Assembly: GCA_001566295.1 (NCBI GenBank) | Contig: KQ964249.1 | Coordinates: forward strand, 434,001-498,000 | Length of the DNA stretch: 64,000 bases | Direction of reading: 5' to 3' | Source of the DNA: Microdochium bolleyi | Lineage: Eukaryota; Ascomycota; Sordariomycetes; Xylariales; Microdochiaceae | Part shown: positions 11,807 to 23,156 of the stretch, piece after piece | Position numbering within the stretch: position 1 is the first letter of the stretch | Layout: each line of letters begins with the position of its first letter | Position numbers and translations under genes: made by a program | Notes under the pieces: generated by a model | The model's input: only the letters and a program-made list of their open reading frames with translations | Database searches by the model: none | What the model was told of the DNA's origin: nothing

Positions 11807-12923
11807 GACTCGAGGCAGGCCTGAAGAATACAGTCGGCAGTAGCGAGCTGTATCGAAGAGCGCATGGAACAACGAAGCTCTCACGAGGTCCAACAAAGAG
11901 CCATTGGGGCCGACGGCGATACTTATCGTTCAAGGTTTCTGGGGAAAGGAAATCCACTGACGTCCCGACCGGGAGAAAAAAGGGTTGGACCAGGGATCCA
12001 GTTGTTCCCCGGTCGGCGGAGCTCTCCCGCCGCTGTGGCTTGGGTGCGTCTGCGCCGGTCCGGAGAATGCCAATCCCCACGAAATGGACATGCCAGGTGT
12101 GACATCTCGTGCGTTTTACCCAATGGACGCTGCATAGAGCTGACTGTTGCCTGCACGATGCCATGATTTATCATCCTCTCTCTGCGTTTCTCCCCTCAAA
12201 AGCACGTCATGTTTGCATCCCGGGCTGCAATTTTCGGCGGCGGTAGCCGAGCTGCCAACCTCCATCGGCGGCCGATCTTTCGCCCTGTCGAGGATGTGTC
12301 AGGGTTCGGGTCCGCAGAGCCGCCTGCATGAGTTGCGGAGGATGGGGAAAGGGTATCTGACTTGCATTGGGTCTCCTGGGCATGCGGCGACATCATCACG
12401 AGCGAGACAACACCCCCGGTCAGGTGTCGCGCCCTTTCGAGGAGGTCCTGGTCAACAGATTTAAAGCCGCCTCCGCTGGAGGCATTCTTCCCGCTGCGGG
12501 ACGGCAGAAGGCGCCGAGGCGTCATGCAGCGCGGGGGTCCCAACTTCAGCTTCCTCTGGAGTTAAGAACTGTAACAGCGGCCGTCCAGGGTGACTCACCC
12601 GGTGCAGAGCGGCTTGTTGTCTATTATTCCAGCAATCAGGCTCTTGATGCTCCTTGACAAAGGCATGGTGGTGTTGTGAGACACGGCAAGACAGCGGCCC
12701 ATGTGACCAGGACGATCCCCGTCTGTGCCTGTTTGCAGCGCTGCACGCGTATCGCCGGTCTCGCAGCGCCGGGGCCGAGGCTGGCTTATCGCTACGTAAC
12801 ACCTACGCTGCCTGTCAACAAGCTCCAGCCAAACCTACGACTCCGCGACCACCAACCTCAAAGCTCCCCGGAGCAACCTTATTTGTCCCCCTCACCCCGA
12901 ATACCTTGTAACACTCGTCCCCA
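11807..12923. promoter_or_regulatory. Shared divergent upstream region of MFS exporter and M28 aminopeptidase
   Basis: About 1.1 kb between divergent starts. ORFs inside it are short, overlap on both strands and have no domain signature. The final 100 bases before 12924 are rich in C and A, as expected for a leader. No operator recognised. Confidence 0.5.
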
Positions 12924-14567
12924 ATGGCTGGCCGTAGCCTCTTCCTCCTCGCAGCCGCCGCCTCGGCCGCCCTGGGCTCTGCCTCCGCCCTCGATGGCGT
13001 GCAGAGGCCCCTGGGCAGTCACCATGACCACGACCACGACCACGCCTCCTCCGCGACCAAGCGGCCTCTGATCGACAGCCAGAAGCTGCAGGACAGCATC
13101 TCCATCGACCGCCTCGTCAAGCGCGCCGAGCAGCTCTACGACATCGCCAAGCTCTCCGAGCACGACTACAACCACCCGACGCGCGTCATTGGCAGCGCCG
13201 GCCACGTCGGCACACTGCAGTACATCACCGACGCCATCGCCGAGCTGGGAGACTACTACCACTTCTGGAACCAGTCCTTCCCCGCCATCAGCGGCCGCGT
13301 CAACGAGTACCGTCTCGTTATCGGCGACCATGTCTCGAAATCCGCCGTGCCCATGCAGCTCACGCCCCCTACAAAGGACAAGGAGCCCGTCCGCGGCGAC
13401 CTCGTCCTCGTCGCTAACGAGGGCTGTCATGAGTCCGACTACTCCGCGGACAAGCTGAAGGGCAACATCGCTTTCATCCTGCGTGGCACCTGCGCGTACG
13501 GCGTCAAGTCGGAGCTCGCAGGCAAGGCCGGCGCAAAGGCCGCTATCGTGTACAACTACGACTCAGACACGGTCCACGGCACCCTCGGCTCCCCTACCCC
13601 CAACCAGGTTGCGACCTTCAGCTTGTCCGGCGACGAGGCCGCGCCCATCCTCAAGACCCTCAAAGAGGGCAAGGACAAGGTTGACGCGATCGCATACATC
13701 GACGCCGACGTCATCACGACCATCACGACCAACCTCCTCGCGCAGACCGTCGAGGGCGACCCGGACAACTGCGTCATGCTGGGCGGCCACAGCGACAGCG
13801 TGACTGCGGGGCCGGGCATCAACGACGACGGCTCGGGCTCCCTGTCGATCCTCGAGGTCGCGACCCAGCTGACCAAGTTCCGCGTCAACAACTGCGTGCG
13901 CTTCGCCTGGTGGTCCGGCGAGGAGGAGGGCCTGCTGGGCTCGGACTACTACGTCTCGGTCCTGCCCGAGGCCGAAAACCACAAGGTGCGCCTGTTCATG
14001 GACTACGACATGATGGGCAGCCCCAACTTCGCGTACCAGATCTACAACGCCACCAACGCTGCCAACCCTGTGGGCTCGCAGGAGCTGCGCGACCTGTACG
14101 TCGACTGGTACGAGAGCCAAGGCCTCAACTACACCTTCATCCCGTTCGACGGCCGCAGCGACTACGACGGCTTCATCCGCAACGGCATCCCCGGCGGCGG
14201 CATCGCCACCGGCGCCGAGGGGATCAAGACCGAGGAGGAGCAGAGCCAGTTCGGCGGCAAGGCAGGCGACTGGTATGATGTGTGCTACCACCAGCTGTGT
14301 GACGACGTGGCCAATGTCAACGTCACCGCCTGGGAGGTCAACACAAAGGTACGTCCCCCCATCACCGCGGGTACTCTCTCATGTACTTGCAAAAGTTTGT
14401 CTCGTCTGCTGACACCACGCCCTAACTAGCTGATCGCCCACTCCGTCGCCACCTACGCCCTCTCCTTCGACGGGTTCCCCAAGCGGGACGTCAGCGCGCT
14501 CTCCGCCGCCGGGCCTAGCGCGTACGAGCAGGAGGTCAAGTACCACGGAAAGTACATCTTCATCTAG
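12924..14567 (+). CDS. Secreted M28 aminopeptidase with PA domain (leucine aminopeptidase / aminopeptidase Y type)
   Basis: Extracellular or vacuolar zinc exopeptidase that removes N-terminal residues. Exons 12924-14348 and 14430-14567; 520 residues. Signal peptide MAGRSLFLLAAAASAALGSASA. A protease-associated (PA) domain covers roughly residues 140-250, with the paired Cys in NEGCHESDY and LRGTCAYG. The M28 core follows: GGHSDSVTAGPGINDDGSGS (zinc His and bridging Asp), WWSGEEEGLLGSDYY (catalytic Glu and zinc Glu), MDYDMMGSPN (zinc Asp) and CYHQLCDD (final zinc His). All ligands are present, so it should be active. The intron (GTACGT...CTAG) falls just before the C-terminal helix. Several Asn-X-Thr sites fit secretion. 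Confidence 0.95.
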
Positions 14568-15476
14568 AGTATAGACCGAGTTCCTTGTCACCATCCGAGC
14601 GTGCTCGTGCATAGAGTCTGGATAGACGGTATAGAGTATTATTTAGTAGTAGCAACAGCATTAGGCGAAGCACAATTAGAAGCTAGACAATATACACGTT
14701 TTGTCACATAGAGCAGAGGAGCCTCATCATTCAAGTACATGTTCTCGCTGCTGCGGTCACACCCGTCCAATCGCTTTTCTTCTCGGGTCCCGCCGTGCGT
14801 AGAATATGCTATCTTGCTCGGCAGTTTTTGGCGGTCATTTGAGTACGGATTGCTTGTCATCTATATCTTTTATCAGACTCCGTCTCAAACAACATGGTAT
14901 CGACCGAGCTCCTGATCTCCCCAACTTTCTCCTCCCCCATATCCTTGTCTCTCGCGTCAAATGTCTCTCAGCTCAGACTTGCCTTTAAGACGCTCATGGC
15001 CCTTCTCTTCCCCTTTCCTTCCCGATCTGACACTTTTCGATCACATCCTTTCCTCCTCCATCTCCCTCTGACTTGTCCCCTCGCCCAGTGACATGTCCAC
15101 GACTCCAAATTCCCCAGGTCTGCTTTCGCGCCGGCGCCGCCCAAAAATTGGAAGGAAAGTCCTATCCAGACCTCGGGTTATCCGACCCGACATAGCTGAA
15201 GGGAGGAAAACACGCGGAAGTCTTGGGAGAACAGGGAAGCACAAAGCAAGACCATGAGGTGGGGAAAACGGGGGTCGTGGTGTGCACTTGTCACGGGGGA
15301 GAGAAACGCCGCAGAAGAAAAAGAAGAAGAGGAAGAAGAGGAAGTGCAAGGTCAGGGATGGAGGGGGTTTGGAGGGCTCGGAAGTATCTGAGTTATCATC
15401 ACCGCTGAGAGAGAGAAACGCAGACAGTGAAGAGGTCTCTTCCACCGGATTAACGAAAGGGCTGCGGGGGTGTCTG
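14568..15476. other. Convergent intergenic region between aminopeptidase and ASNSD1-like gene
   Basis: About 0.9 kb with no convincing gene. It contains a purine-rich run of GAA/AAG units at about 15310-15345, and a pyrimidine-rich stretch at 15000-15080 that gives low-complexity ORFs on both strands. Confidence 0.55.
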
Positions 15477-17577
15477 TCAGGGCAGAGAGGGCTGCTGCGC
15501 GATAGACGCGGTCCCCTTGACTCTGCCTGTTGTGCTCTCCATCTTGGCCGTTCTCGACCCGAACTGGATCTAAGTGTTTCCCAAAGAGGTCAGTGACCGT
15601 GTCGACGTGATTACGCTGTACCAAATCAAAGCAAGAGAGTAGTCCTTGAGACTTACCGCACGCTTCTTCTCCCGCGCCGCCAGGGGTAAGCCCTTGCGAT
15701 CAGCCAGAAGCCGCAGTATCCGCTTCGCCGGCTCGATGTCACTCGCAGCGCCGGTGCCAGGTTCGTCGTCGTCTTCACCCTGCTTCTCCGGCGGCTGCCA
15801 CCCAAAGTCGCACTTCGCCCACACCGGCAGCCCGATCGCGAACCGGACGACCTCCTCGTCCAGGAACGGAAACCGCACTTCTTTACCCCAGTGCGCCATG
15901 ACGCGGTCGTCGCGGCCCAGGTTCCGCTGCCCGATGCGGCCCACGTCGAGACGGAGCTCCTCGGCCAGCCCGGGGTAGCCCGCGCGCTTGTACGCGACGT
16001 CGTGCCGCGCGTAGCCGCCGAAGAGCTCGTCCGCGCCGAGGCCCGAGAGCAGGACGCGGGCTGGCGACGTCACGACGGCCGAGCAGGGTGCTGATGGTGG
16101 TGAGCTTTCGTTGGAAGAGGTGGTTGTGTAGGGGTGGCCGGTGCCGCGGGCGGCGAAGTACAGCGCGATCGCGATGGAGAGGTCCATCTCCGTGTCGTGC
16201 GGGTGTATCAGTGAAACCACGGTACTTTTGTGAGCCATGGCTTCCGGGAACGGCACGTTGACCTGTGATAGTGTCAGTGAGCCGGGATCTTCCGTTAATC
16301 TGGACAGATGTGCGAGGGTCGTCGACCTACAGCTATCAGCCTCCACGACCGCTCCGGACACGCTCGCTGCAGCTCGGCAAACGCCTTGCGCCCCGTGATC
16401 CTGTCGGGGCAGGTCTCGTAAAAGTCCGTGGCCCTCTGCCCCTCGGGCAGCTTGAGGTACTGCGCCACGAGACGGGGGTTCTCAAAGGCGACGTTGATCA
16501 GATCCAAGCCCTGAGTGGCTGGGACCAGGTCGTGAGCGAGACGTGCGAGGACAGTGCAGTCGAGGCCGCCAGAGAACAATATCGCCACGCGGGTGTCGAC
16601 AGCGTCCTCATCTAGGAAGTGAGGGTTGCACGGCGGCTGCGGGACGTCGACGACGCGCAGGTGGAGTGACGCCATGAGCTGCCTCTCCAGCTCGTCGACG
16701 TATGGCGCTTCGGGAGCCTGTGTGCAGCTGACACCTGGTTTGTCCGTGGCGGCGTTGAAACTGCCGATGTTGGAGACCTACACATATGAGCTTGCAGCAT
16801 ATGAGGGACAGAGAAAGAGCCGCAGCTCACGCTCATCGGCGAAGATACTGCCCGGGTGCGTGAGAGACCTACCATGTTCGCTTCTGGCTCTGCGTCAAGC
16901 CATGAATGCCTGTCGGGTATGTGATCAAACTGCGCAGTGGCGGTCTCAAAGGCGTCCAGCTTCAATGAGTACAGGCCATCTGCTGCAACCTCTGCCCAGT
17001 CTGATACAGGCTGGCCAGCAATGCTCGAGAAAGAGACCGCAATATCGCCATCCGTGCCCTCGACCTTGTGCATTAGCAGCGACCGCCGGCCCAGACGATC
17101 GCGGCCATAGTATACACGGCGGTCCAGCGCGTCGTAGTACACGACGGCGAAAGGCCCCTGAATGCTTCTGAAGATTCTCAAGACATGTTCTTGTCTCGCA
17201 GACGGGTCGTCTGGTGTGCTCCGCAGGCTCAAACGCGACAGTAACGCTTCGCCATCGTTGCCTGGGACAGGCTGGTCATCGAATCTCCATGCTTCGCCGT
17301 TCCAGCACAGCACAGAGCCGTCACCCTCATAGCGCGAGTCCTGCAGCGGCTGCCGCGCGACGTGGTCGCCCCGGAGCGCGAGAACGGTGGACGTGAAGCT
17401 GAGGTGAAGCGCCCGTGTGTCATTGCTGTTAGATACGTTCTCGCTCCGAAGTGGAATTGTCCGGCCGGTGTGGCCGAGGTGGTCCGGGCCTCGATTCTGG
17501 AGGGACTGCTTCAGGGGCCCTGTGAGCTCTGGGTGTGCCGAGCTTCGGACGCCAATCACGGCGTGGATGCCGCACAT
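15477..17577 (-). CDS. Asparagine synthetase domain-containing protein (ASNSD1-like)
   Basis: A two-domain protein related to glutamine-dependent asparagine synthetase. Exons: 17577-16873, 16777-16331, 16262-15657, 15569-15477; 616 residues. It begins MCGIHAVIG, so Cys2 is available as the glutaminase nucleophile, with NRGPDHLG near residue 32. The synthetase half starts near residue 255 with the pyrophosphate-binding loop ILFSGGLDC, where the last Ser of the classical SGGxDS is Cys. LLSGLGADELFGGYARH, VRFPFLDEEVV and AREKKRA follow. The last exon was placed so that the conserved ending IQFGSRTAKME directly follows AREKKRA; reading through the donor would give an unrelated tail. This family differs from the main Asn synthetase, and its physiological role is poorly defined. 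Confidence 0.93.
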
Positions 17578-17946
17578 TGTCTGCGCCGTGGGTTTGCGAC
17601 AAGGATCGCACGCAAAGGCTGCATCGCAGATTCAGGAAGTTCGTTCAGCTGTTCTGGACGAGAGTGGAAGACATATTGGTGGACTGTGGGACGCGACGGG
17701 AGATCCACCTTGATCAAGCGAATTCCACTCCACCTTCGACTGTACAGTCTGAGTTAGTCACGTTGCAGAAGGTGAAGAAAGTAAGAATGCTCTTGTGAAC
17801 ATTGGAGGAGAAAAAAATGAAACAAGCGCAAGAAACAAAAATCAATAAGAAAGAACCGTTGTCAGCGCCAGAAGCAAACCAAAGATGTGGTTGTTGAGTT
17901 CTGTAGAGACTGCTGCTCGAGCTGGCGCTGGACGCAAAAAAAGATT
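17578..17946. promoter_or_regulatory. Upstream region of the ASNSD1-like gene
   Basis: About 370 bases, A-rich on the plus strand at 17800-17870. It contains the 3' flank of the initiator tRNA gene, which is transcribed in the same direction. No protein gene seen. Confidence 0.5.
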
Positions 17947-18018
17947 TAGCACTTCTCCGTTTCGATCGGAGGACCTCCGGGTTATGAGCCCGGCGCGCTT
18001 CCCCTGCGCCAAAGTGCT
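17947..18018 (-). tRNA. Initiator tRNA-Met (anticodon CAU), no intron
   Basis: A full 72-base cloverleaf on the minus strand. The acceptor stem AGCACTT pairs with AAGTGCT, followed by discriminator A. The anticodon arm has stem CCGGG/CCCGG around CTCATAA, with CAT at 17986-17984. Two features mark it as the initiator and not the elongator: the A1:U72 closing pair, and a T-loop reading ATCGAAA instead of TTCRANT. The D arm GGCGCAGGGGAAGCGCG also matches eukaryotic initiators. CCA is not encoded, as expected. Confidence 0.96.
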
Positions 18019-18331
18019 TGAGCAGCTTAATGAGCTGATTTGTTGAAAGAGGAGAATCTTATTCCTCTATATGATTCACGCAGTTATGAATCATCCATGA
18101 AGCGACCTGAGCTACCTTTTCTGCTAAATGTGCACGTGTTTGCTACCCTGTTGTATACTGCACGAACTGACCTTTGAATAAAATGAGATTGCATCATTTG
18201 AGTAGTCTATACCCCCAACTCAATGCACATCGAAGAATACATGCCAAGTCGCTCGCTGAAGAAAAGCTGCATTTGATCCCATCCAACAGCGCATACATAC
18301 GAACCAAGGACCTCTCTGAGGATCCTCCTCT
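18019..18331. other. Spacer between initiator tRNA and ligase gene
   Basis: About 310 AT-richer bases. It serves as the 5' flank of the tRNA gene and the 3' flank of the acyl-CoA ligase gene. No gene seen. Confidence 0.5.
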
Positions 18332-20233
18332 TCACAGCTTTGAAGTCTGGAACTCCTTCTTCGCCTGGTCGCGCAGCTCCTTGCGGAGGATCTTGCCTGA
18401 CGGACTCTTCGGGATGGCCTCCAGGAACTTGACGCCACCGCGGAGGTATTTATACTTGGCCACACCCTGTTTCTTGAACCACTCGAGAATCTCCTGCTCA
18501 TTGATCTCCTTGGGGTTCGCGACTATGTACGCACTACACGCATGAGAAAATTTTAGCCGAAGAAACTTCCGGAGAGTGGAACGACGAGCGATAAAGCACC
18601 GAGGATATGCTTACCGAGGTACTTCTGTTCCCTCACCAGGGACACCGATCACTGCCGCATCCATGATCTTGGGGTGCGAGAGCAGCAGGGCTTCAAGCTC
18701 CGCGGGGGCAACTTGGATGCCCTTGTACTTGATGAGCTCCTATATGTCCGAGTTAGCACGACGCACTTCTCATCTGCACCCGTCCGATCATAAAGTCCTA
18801 CCTTCTTCCGGTCCACGATGAAGAATACCCCATCCTCGAAGACGCCGATATCGCCCGTGCAGAACCATTCTCCCTTGAACGACTCCGCATTCGCCTTGTC
18901 GTTGTTCCAATAGCCCTTCGTCACGATAGGGCCCTTGCACCATATCTCACCGGGCTGGCCGGGCTCGACATCCTTGCCGTCGTCATCGACCATGCGGGCG
19001 TAGCAGCTGTCGACAAGGGCGCCCACGGAACCAGCAGGCGCGGTCTCCAGCAGCTCGTACGGCGTGGACGTGAAACTTCCGCTAGTCTCGCTCAGTCCCC
19101 ATGTCTGGCGCAGCTTAGTCTTGCCCCCGCCGAGCTTCTTGCCGGCCGCGATCTGCAGGTCGTCGCCCATCGGCGCGGCACCGGAGAGCGCATCGACCCA
19201 CGTTTCCAGCTGGTCCTTGACGATGGGCATCTTGGAGATGAGCAGGAAGATCGGCGGGACCGTGAACATGCTCGTGACCTTGTAGTTCTGGACGTGACCG
19301 AGGAACTTGGGGAAGTCGAACTTCTGCATCCAGTAGCACGTGCCGCCCATGTACGTGTTGTTCACCAGGTAGCCCTGGACGCCAGCAATGTGCGCTGCGG
19401 GCAAGTGCGCCAGCGTCACGTACTCGAAATCCGGGCTGCGGTGCTTCGCGTTGTACTCTCTCATGGGTTCGAGGTTGAGGTAAGCTGCGGCGACGTTGTT
19501 CTGGTGCGATATGCGCATCGCCTTAGGCAGACCGGTGGTGCCGCTCGAGAAGAGAAGACAGATTGTACTGTTGGCCAGCTCCTCGGGATCGGTGATACGA
19601 CGCCAGTCGAGCTCCTGATTCGAAAATGGGACCTTGGCGCCTCTGTGGGCCTCCGTGAATGTGAGTTCCCGGTCGCCGCCGATCACCAGAACACTGCGCT
19701 CCGACATGCCGACCTTCCTGGCCGCGGCAAGCGCAACATCCTTGGTGTCTGTGGTGGCCACCACGACCTTGGCCTTGGTCTGAGTGAGGTTGTACGCGAA
19801 CTCGTCGACGGTCGCGGATGGGCTTGTCGAGGAGAAGATGCCGTCTGCGATGATGGAGCCGTAGAAGAGTGCCGGGATCATGTGGTGACCCGAGGCGATC
19901 ATGATGACGACGTCCTCGTTGGGTCCAGACGAGCCGACGCCAAATGATGATCGCAGGAAGTGGCCACAGCGTTTGGATTGTTGCAGCAGAGCGTCTTTCG
20001 TGAGGTGTCTCGAGGGGTCCTCGGCGTCGGCCGTGATGATCTTACTGCCTGGCGCCTTGCACAGGTCAGACTCTATCGCCGTGCTGCATGTTAGCTAGTG
20101 TCCCACGGGTGTTTGCAGTGATGAGCGGCGACATACCAAAGAGCAATGTCATGAGGTCAAGATTGGGGACCTGGCGAGTGCGCGCGGGCGTGTAGAGGAT
20201 GCCCTCAGGCGTCCGTTCGACTGTGGTCGCCAT
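18332..20233 (-). CDS. Peroxisomal 4-coumarate-CoA ligase-like acyl-CoA synthetase (ANL superfamily)
   Basis: Activates a carboxylic acid through an adenylate to a CoA thioester. Exons: 20233-20137, 20072-18802, 18739-18615, 18533-18332; 564 residues. Motifs in order: the AMP-binding P-loop LLFSSGTTGLPKAM near residue 215; TWGLSETSGS; GEIWCKGP; YWNNDKANAESFKGEWFCTGD; the hinge DRKKELIKYKGIQVAPAELE across the third junction; and the catalytic Lys region KSPSGKILRKELR. The protein ends in SKL, a canonical PTS1 signal, so import into peroxisomes is likely. The substrate cannot be read from the sequence: aryl or medium-chain acids are both possible in this family. The start lies in a short first exon, supported by a GTATGT donor. 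Confidence 0.94.
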
Positions 20234-21420
20234 CGTTTTCAAGCGTGTCTTTGGCCGTTTGTAGAGAAAGAAGTCCCAGAAGAACAGGAATCAAGACGTG
20301 AGAACAGGCAGGCCCCAGAGGAGGGTTGATGAGGCTGGGACCGAGATTAAGCAAAGGAACAAGTGCGGATTCGGGGAAACAACGCTGGAACTGGGAATAT
20401 GGAGCAAAGTTGTCGAACCTCGACTCCAGCCCTGGTCATCCCATAGTAATGCTCAGCCGCTCCCCCAGGTCCCTTGTCGGGAGCTTGAGGTCCCCGCATC
20501 CGAAAGCGAGTCCGCCTCCGCCTCGGCGCTGTTCCTCCACAGGGTTCCTGCCGAGGCCCCTTCGACTTCTGCTATTCCGCGCAAGTTCCGCCCAGCTGCA
20601 GTGCGCTAGGCGCCATTCGGTGACCCACAGGCCGGGGTGCGGGGATTAATTATCATAATCCCTATTCGTCTCCACAGCACTGGGTCGGTCGGTTGCTCCT
20701 TGTGAGTTCCAGGTTGCGGTCTTTACAAGTGGCATGAAAGTCAGGAGTCCGGTTGCCAAACGGAGTAGAGATGAGAAACGCATTGAATCTTGTTCAGAAG
20801 CCTAGTGGTCGTTTGAGGTAGCTGCGGCCCTGTGAAACATGCAGCCAGACTTCTTTTCCCAAGATGATTTCTTGACTTGCTCAGAATCCTTTTAAATGTC
20901 AGACCAGCCATAACCGGGCCAGAGTAGTTGGTCAAGTGAAATCCTGCGACACGATATTGGAATGGTGGTTTCTGTTTGCTTGCCAGCTGACTTTTTACCT
21001 GTTCCATTTCATTTCCATTTTGGTTCTTTATTTCTACTATCCTACGGTATTGTAATAGTCTGCACATGCACGACTGCCAACCTGGTGAGGTCGGGGTGTT
21101 CCGGTTCTGAAATATGATGCCTTTGGGCCTTTCGGGAGAGCGTGGGGGAGCAAGTTGAGGTTGGCCGTCCTATTAATCAGCATGCATTGCGAAATTCCAA
21201 AGTGCATGCTGCATGAGGCAACGCATGCAACCGCAGATACAGTCGCAATAGGCATGACATCACCATGACACATGCTTCTGCCAGTTGACTTCTAGGTGTC
21301 TTGCGATCGCTGATAATAGATGGCACTGCGACTCCAATCATTCAGGTTTATCTATGGTCTGCACGGAGACCTTGACATCGCTGTCTGCAACATCAAATTC
21401 ACTCAAAATCAGCCGCCACC
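20234..21420. promoter_or_regulatory. Divergent upstream region of ligase and PEBP-like genes
   Basis: About 1.2 kb between divergent starts. ORFs here are short and without domain signatures. The half next to the PEBP gene is AT-richer (20700-21300). A run of TGCATG-type words occurs at 21180-21240. No specific regulator site assigned. Confidence 0.5.
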
Positions 21421-22322
21421 ATGAGGCTATTTTCGGCGTGGTGGGCTTCTGGCATTCTGGGAGCCACAGTGCCTGGGAACAGGCCCGGACAGTCCACCCT
21501 CGGCGCATCGCTTGACACTGAGTCAGATGGCTACCTCCGCTCTATCCAGACACGGTATGCTGCTTGGCACCCATGGCACAAACTTGTGAGCGAACGCTGA
21601 CCTCGAAACGTAGGCTCAAGGAGGCAGAAGTGATCCCCACAGGTGCAGCATTCCCGTCTACTTAATCAAGCGACGTGGGCATGTTTCCAAGACGCTGACC
21701 GTCTCAAGTGATCGACGACTTCGTTCCAAGCCTCGTCTTGCACGTCGACTGGCCGGATCATCAACATGCGAGCCTTGGAAACATCCTCGACCCAGAGAAG
21801 CTTCAAGAGCAGCCCGATATCAGGCTGTACTCCACGTCACATCATGCCGCCGACGCGGACAAGACGTATGTCGTGACGATCACGGACCCTGATGCGCCAT
21901 CCCGGGACGATCCCAAATGGTCAGAGTTCTGTCATTTCATTGCTACCGGCCTGCCCTCACCACGGCTCGTGATTGAGAAATCTCTTCACAAAGACCAGGG
22001 CCACATCTTGAGCACCGGCCTTACGGATTTGGTCTCGTACAAACCGCCTGGACCACCACCAAAGACAGGAAAGCATCGTTATGTAATACTTGTATTCGCG
22101 GCCGTTAATGGAACAACCGACGGCCTGGATCTTACCAAACCCTCCGATCGGAAGCACTGGGGTTACAAGCATAGTGGCCACGGAGTTCGTGATTGGGCAG
22201 TCGAGAACAAACTTGTGCCTGTTGGTAAGTGTTCTGATATGCACGCATTAAGACATGGTAGTCTCGGTGCTGACGTGGGTCCAGCTGCCAATTTCATATT
22301 TGCCCAGAATGACAAACAGTAA
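21421..22322 (+). CDS. PEBP-family protein with signal peptide (carboxypeptidase Y inhibitor-like)
   Basis: A phosphatidylethanolamine-binding-family protein; the yeast relative Tfs1 inhibits vacuolar carboxypeptidase Y and binds anionic lipids. Exons: 21421-21554, 21614-21642 (a 29-base micro-exon), 21709-22224, 22285-22322; 238 residues. The N-terminus MRLFSAWWASGILGATVPG looks like a signal peptide. The ligand-pocket motifs are present: TDPDAPSRDDPKWSEFCHF (conserved region 1) and PKTGKHRYVILVF (conserved region 2, GxHR). The micro-exon supplies LKEAEVIP and keeps frame on both sides. The C-terminus ANFIFAQNDKQ comes from a 38-base last exon. Secretion or vacuolar delivery is inferred; target unknown. 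Confidence 0.9.
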
Positions 22323-23156
22323 GTTCTTGGTCGCTCACAAGAGGTCTTCTTTGGCATGTCGTCGGTCTCTCTCCGGCCTTTGTAAATTTAGAGCCCTGTA
22401 TTGTTTCGGGGATCAAGCTGTCGGCAGCGAGGGCTTGCGTAATCTGCGAATAAGGATCCGCAGTCCAGTTTCATCGGTGGGCAGCTCCGTACGGAGCCCA
22501 TCCGTTGCTTGATCGATAGGTCCTCGTACGTATCGAGTGTGTCCTCGCGTGTGTGTGATAAGATATCAACGACACCAGCAGAATGATAGCAAAGAGCGAG
22601 GGCACGTGCCATGGCCGCGTTGATGTGGCACGAGATAAGCTTACTGCGTAAGGTCAAGTTCGCGGGAGGGGGAGCCACTCCCGTTGGACTCCTGGGTGTT
22701 GCATCTCAAGACCCATTTTTTATTTCCCAATGGCAAGGTGCATCCCAGGATTCCGTCTGGCGCCAAGTGGAATGGCGGGCAGCAGTCGTCGTCATTTGCG
22801 ACCCCTGAGCAGCGTGCTCCAGTGCAACGCAGCAATCCAACTTCTCCTTTCCCGACAAAATTGGACCTTGCGCAGATCTTCTGCCATGCGCGGTCTCGGC
22901 TCACCAATGTTTCCTGCTATGCCGAACATTGCTCTACCCTCTCCGATAACCTGAGCACGAGCGGGCCGTGCAGGAGCGGCCTCCATCGCCATCGCAACAA
23001 CTCCACCGCCCGCTTAACGCCCCGAACAACGAACAACATCAGCAAGCGGACTGCGCACCTTTACACACCCGCCAGCTGCAGATAGCTTCCACGCCTTCGA
23101 GCGCACCTTGATTCCGAGCCAAGGAGCATACGAAACATCGCGCGGAGTGCCACAAC
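22323..23156. other. Intergenic region between PEBP-like and glycosyltransferase genes
   Basis: About 0.8 kb between two genes on the same strand. The right third (22860-23150), rich in C and A with CAACA/CCGCC words, is probably the promoter and leader of the glycosyltransferase. No gene seen. Confidence 0.5.

Noticed and set aside
15041..15445. 134-codon minus-strand ORF with a Phe-rich run
   Set aside because: It arises from translating a purine-rich simple repeat, and the ASNSD1 gene stops at 15477.
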